A program made the position numbers and the translations under genes. From positions 1 to 39,959 of IMG/VR virus record IMGVR_UViG_3300046171_000350: 39,959 nucleotides of DNA, one strand, 5' to 3'. Numbering within the stretch: the stretch's first letter is position 1; every line of letters starts with the position of its first letter. Positions 38,698 through 39,959 of this stretch are shown piece after piece. The notes beneath the pieces are model-generated. The model saw only the letters and a program-made list of their open reading frames with translations, was not told where the DNA came from and ran no database searches. Source of the stretch: a virus.

Positions 38698-39959
38698 CTA
38701 TGAAAAGAGTCCCGCATTACCTAGTAAGCCTCCACCTAAGGCTCCAAGACCACCAAAGATTCCAGCAGATCTGTTCGCATCTGCTGCAAGTTGTGCACCA
38801 TACATATTTGCCTGATTAGCCGCCATATTGGATATGTATCCCAAGCCTGCTTCAGGGTTTAAGTATTGCGGTGCACTCTGTAGTCCATACCCCGCCTGAC
38901 CAAACACTGATTGCCCCTGTTGTAGTGCATTACCTCCACCTCGGCCTAGTAATGCCTGAAATGGATCGAGCATAAACTGATCTTCCATCTGTGCCAGGTT
39001 ACCAAGTGCATTGATGTAACTAATTAATCCCTGTTGCCTGAGTTGCTCATTTAATCTCTGAGCATCCATCGTGGCACCCACGCCAAACTGATTAGCTTGT
39101 TGCAACTGTGCCTGGTTTGCCAAGCCTGTTCGTTGAGCTGAATCTGCTCCGAATGCATTCGCCTGTTGATCCATTTGTGCCTGGGCAAGGTCTGACTTTT
39201 GTTGTAACCCAGCTTGCTGGGATTCTTGCCCCATACCTGCTGTAACACCAAATTGACTGGCTTGGTTTGTAGCTGCCTGATTAGCCAACTGAGCTTGCAT
39301 ATCTTGACCTGCTGAGAATTGACGAGCCTGATTGGTTGCTCCTTGGTTTGCGAGTTGAGCCTGTAAACCTCTACCTAAATCTTGATTTTGGATATTTGCC
39401 TCCTGACCTAACACTCCTTGAGCAAAAGCTCGATTTTGCATAAGTCTGTTACGGTCCCCTTCAATTACTGCCTGAGATTCCTGTACCGTTGCAGATGGGT
39501 CAAAAATTCTACCTGTTGCGGTTTGCCTGGCCCTGGAAGCCTGTTCAATGGAACTTCTCTCACGATCAGTCAAACCTTGATCAAGGGCTGACTCGGCTTG
39601 AGACATGAGTTTGGCTCGAAGTGGATCCGCACCAATCTCTCCACCTTGTACATTAGCCAAAGCATCAAACCCCCGTCCAGATATATTTGCCGATGGATCA
39701 TAAGATGTTCGGGCTTTTAGTTCAATTGGGTCGGCCACTTGTGCGGCATTCATCGTGGCTGCTTGAGCTTCTCCGCCAAAGGTACTACCTGAAGGTTCTT
39801 TAATGACCCCGCCACTTTGCGTAAGATTATCTTTTTGTTCCTCAAGTAAATCTCTCGCTCCTTGTAGTCCTTCAGTTGCGGCGGGTTTGTAATCTGCCAT
39901 TACATCTTGATAGCGTTCAGATAACCGCTCAACATCCGCCAGGTCAGCCTCGCGTTGAC
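38698..39959 (-). CDS. Virion protein, C-terminal part of the gene crossing the window ends
   Basis: The frame is open from the right edge: RQREADLADVERLSERYQDV precedes MADYKP at 39900, so the ATG at 39900 (no ribosome site) is internal. Residues about 340-740 of the joined protein. The middle has Gln/Asn-rich repeats of about 20 residues, e.g. ATNQARQFSAGQDMQAQLAN then NQASQFGVTAGMGQESQQAG, likely a helical rod. The end is Gly/Ala-rich (GIFGGLGALGGGLLGNAGLF), membrane-active in character. A DNA-ejection or internal-core role is inferred. Confidence 0.75.
   Translation of the reverse strand, partial: QREADLADVERLSERYQDVMADYKPAATEGLQGARDLLEEQKDNLTQSGGVIKEPSGSTFGGEAQAATMNAAQVADPIELKARTSYDPSANISGRGFDALANVQGGEIGADPLRAKLMSQAESALDQGLTDRERSSIEQASRARQTATGRIFDPSATVQESQAVIEGDRNRLMQNRAFAQGVLGQEANIQNQDLGRGLQAQLANQGATNQARQFSAGQDMQAQLANQAATNQASQFGVTAGMGQESQQAGLQQKSDLAQAQMDQQANAFGADSAQRTGLANQAQLQQANQFGVGATMDAQRLNEQLRQQGLISYINALGNLAQMEDQFMLDPFQALLGRGGGNALQQGQSVFGQAGYGLQSAPQYLNPEAGLGYISNMAANQANMYGAQLAADANRSAGIFGGLGALGGGLLGNAGLFS

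Noticed and set aside
38698-39900. A separate 400-residue gene starting at MADYKP (39900)
   Set aside because: The frame is open upstream to the window end, no ribosome site precedes this ATG, and the sequence joins position 1 in frame.

Overview
This window looks like the complete genome of a temperate tailed bacteriophage (Caudoviricetes), probably podovirus-like, assembled as a 39,959-bp circle. The main evidence for circularity is a minus-strand virion gene that runs off position 1 and continues in frame, without a stop, from position 39959 to 38698; joined, it is one 740-residue protein. It is a phage because it carries a terminase large subunit, portal, acidic scaffold, SU10-type major capsid protein, head-tail and tail-fibre genes and a very large virion 'polyvalent' protein. 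It is temperate because it has a tyrosine integrase, an excisionase-like gene and, just upstream of the integrase, a 41-nt copy of the 5' half of a tRNA-Leu(UAA) gene that is the likely attP core. The host is unknown. The integrase type, YwqK/MORN-like and Rap1a-like cargo, and marine-phage-type small basic proteins suggest a marine Gram-negative bacterium, perhaps Verrucomicrobiota or a relative; this is weak inference.

Layout. The late module is on the minus strand, read from about 18.0 kb down to 1 and on through 39.96 kb to 32.7 kb: small membrane protein, TerL, PD-(D/E)XK-like protein, HTH protein, sigma-region-4-like protein, portal, six tiny head-module genes, scaffold, capsid, connector/adaptor, tail fibre, beta-helix spike, lysis-type cassette (lipoprotein, tiny membrane protein, holin-like), large tail protein, GNAT-like protein, the wrapped Q-rich virion protein, two more internal virion candidates, and the 1436-residue polyvalent protein with an HETGH zinc-protease motif. 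Several plus-strand 'moron' genes with signal peptides or membrane segments are embedded in this block (9.8, 11.6, 13.9 and 14.7 kb).

The replication module is on the plus strand, 21.4-28.8 kb: HTH regulator, RuvC-like resolvase, SSB-like protein, RecB/Cas4-type nuclease, small genes, an iteron cluster (24.42-24.48 kb; candidate origin), unknown genes, a sigma-like HTH gene, an archaeo-eukaryotic-type primase, a RepA-like ATPase/helicase and an excisionase-like protein, closed by a strong intrinsic terminator. No DNA polymerase is recognisable, so the phage probably uses the host polymerase. A divergent 724-residue protein of unknown function (19.1-21.2 kb, minus) shares a promoter/operator region with this operon, and that region shares an identical 11-mer with the iterons.

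The integration and cargo module is at 29.0-32.7 kb: attP, integrase, then plus-strand accessory genes (Rap1a/Tai-like immunity protein, an unknown, a secreted protein, a lipoprotein) separated by four direct repeats. On the minus strand these repeats encode the C-terminal tail GMELPERF(R) of the polyvalent protein, so its 3' end seems to be a hotspot where cargo accumulates. Several genes here, and the polyvalent N-terminus, are split by apparent single-base losses in homopolymers; sequencing error or real decay cannot be separated from the sequence alone.
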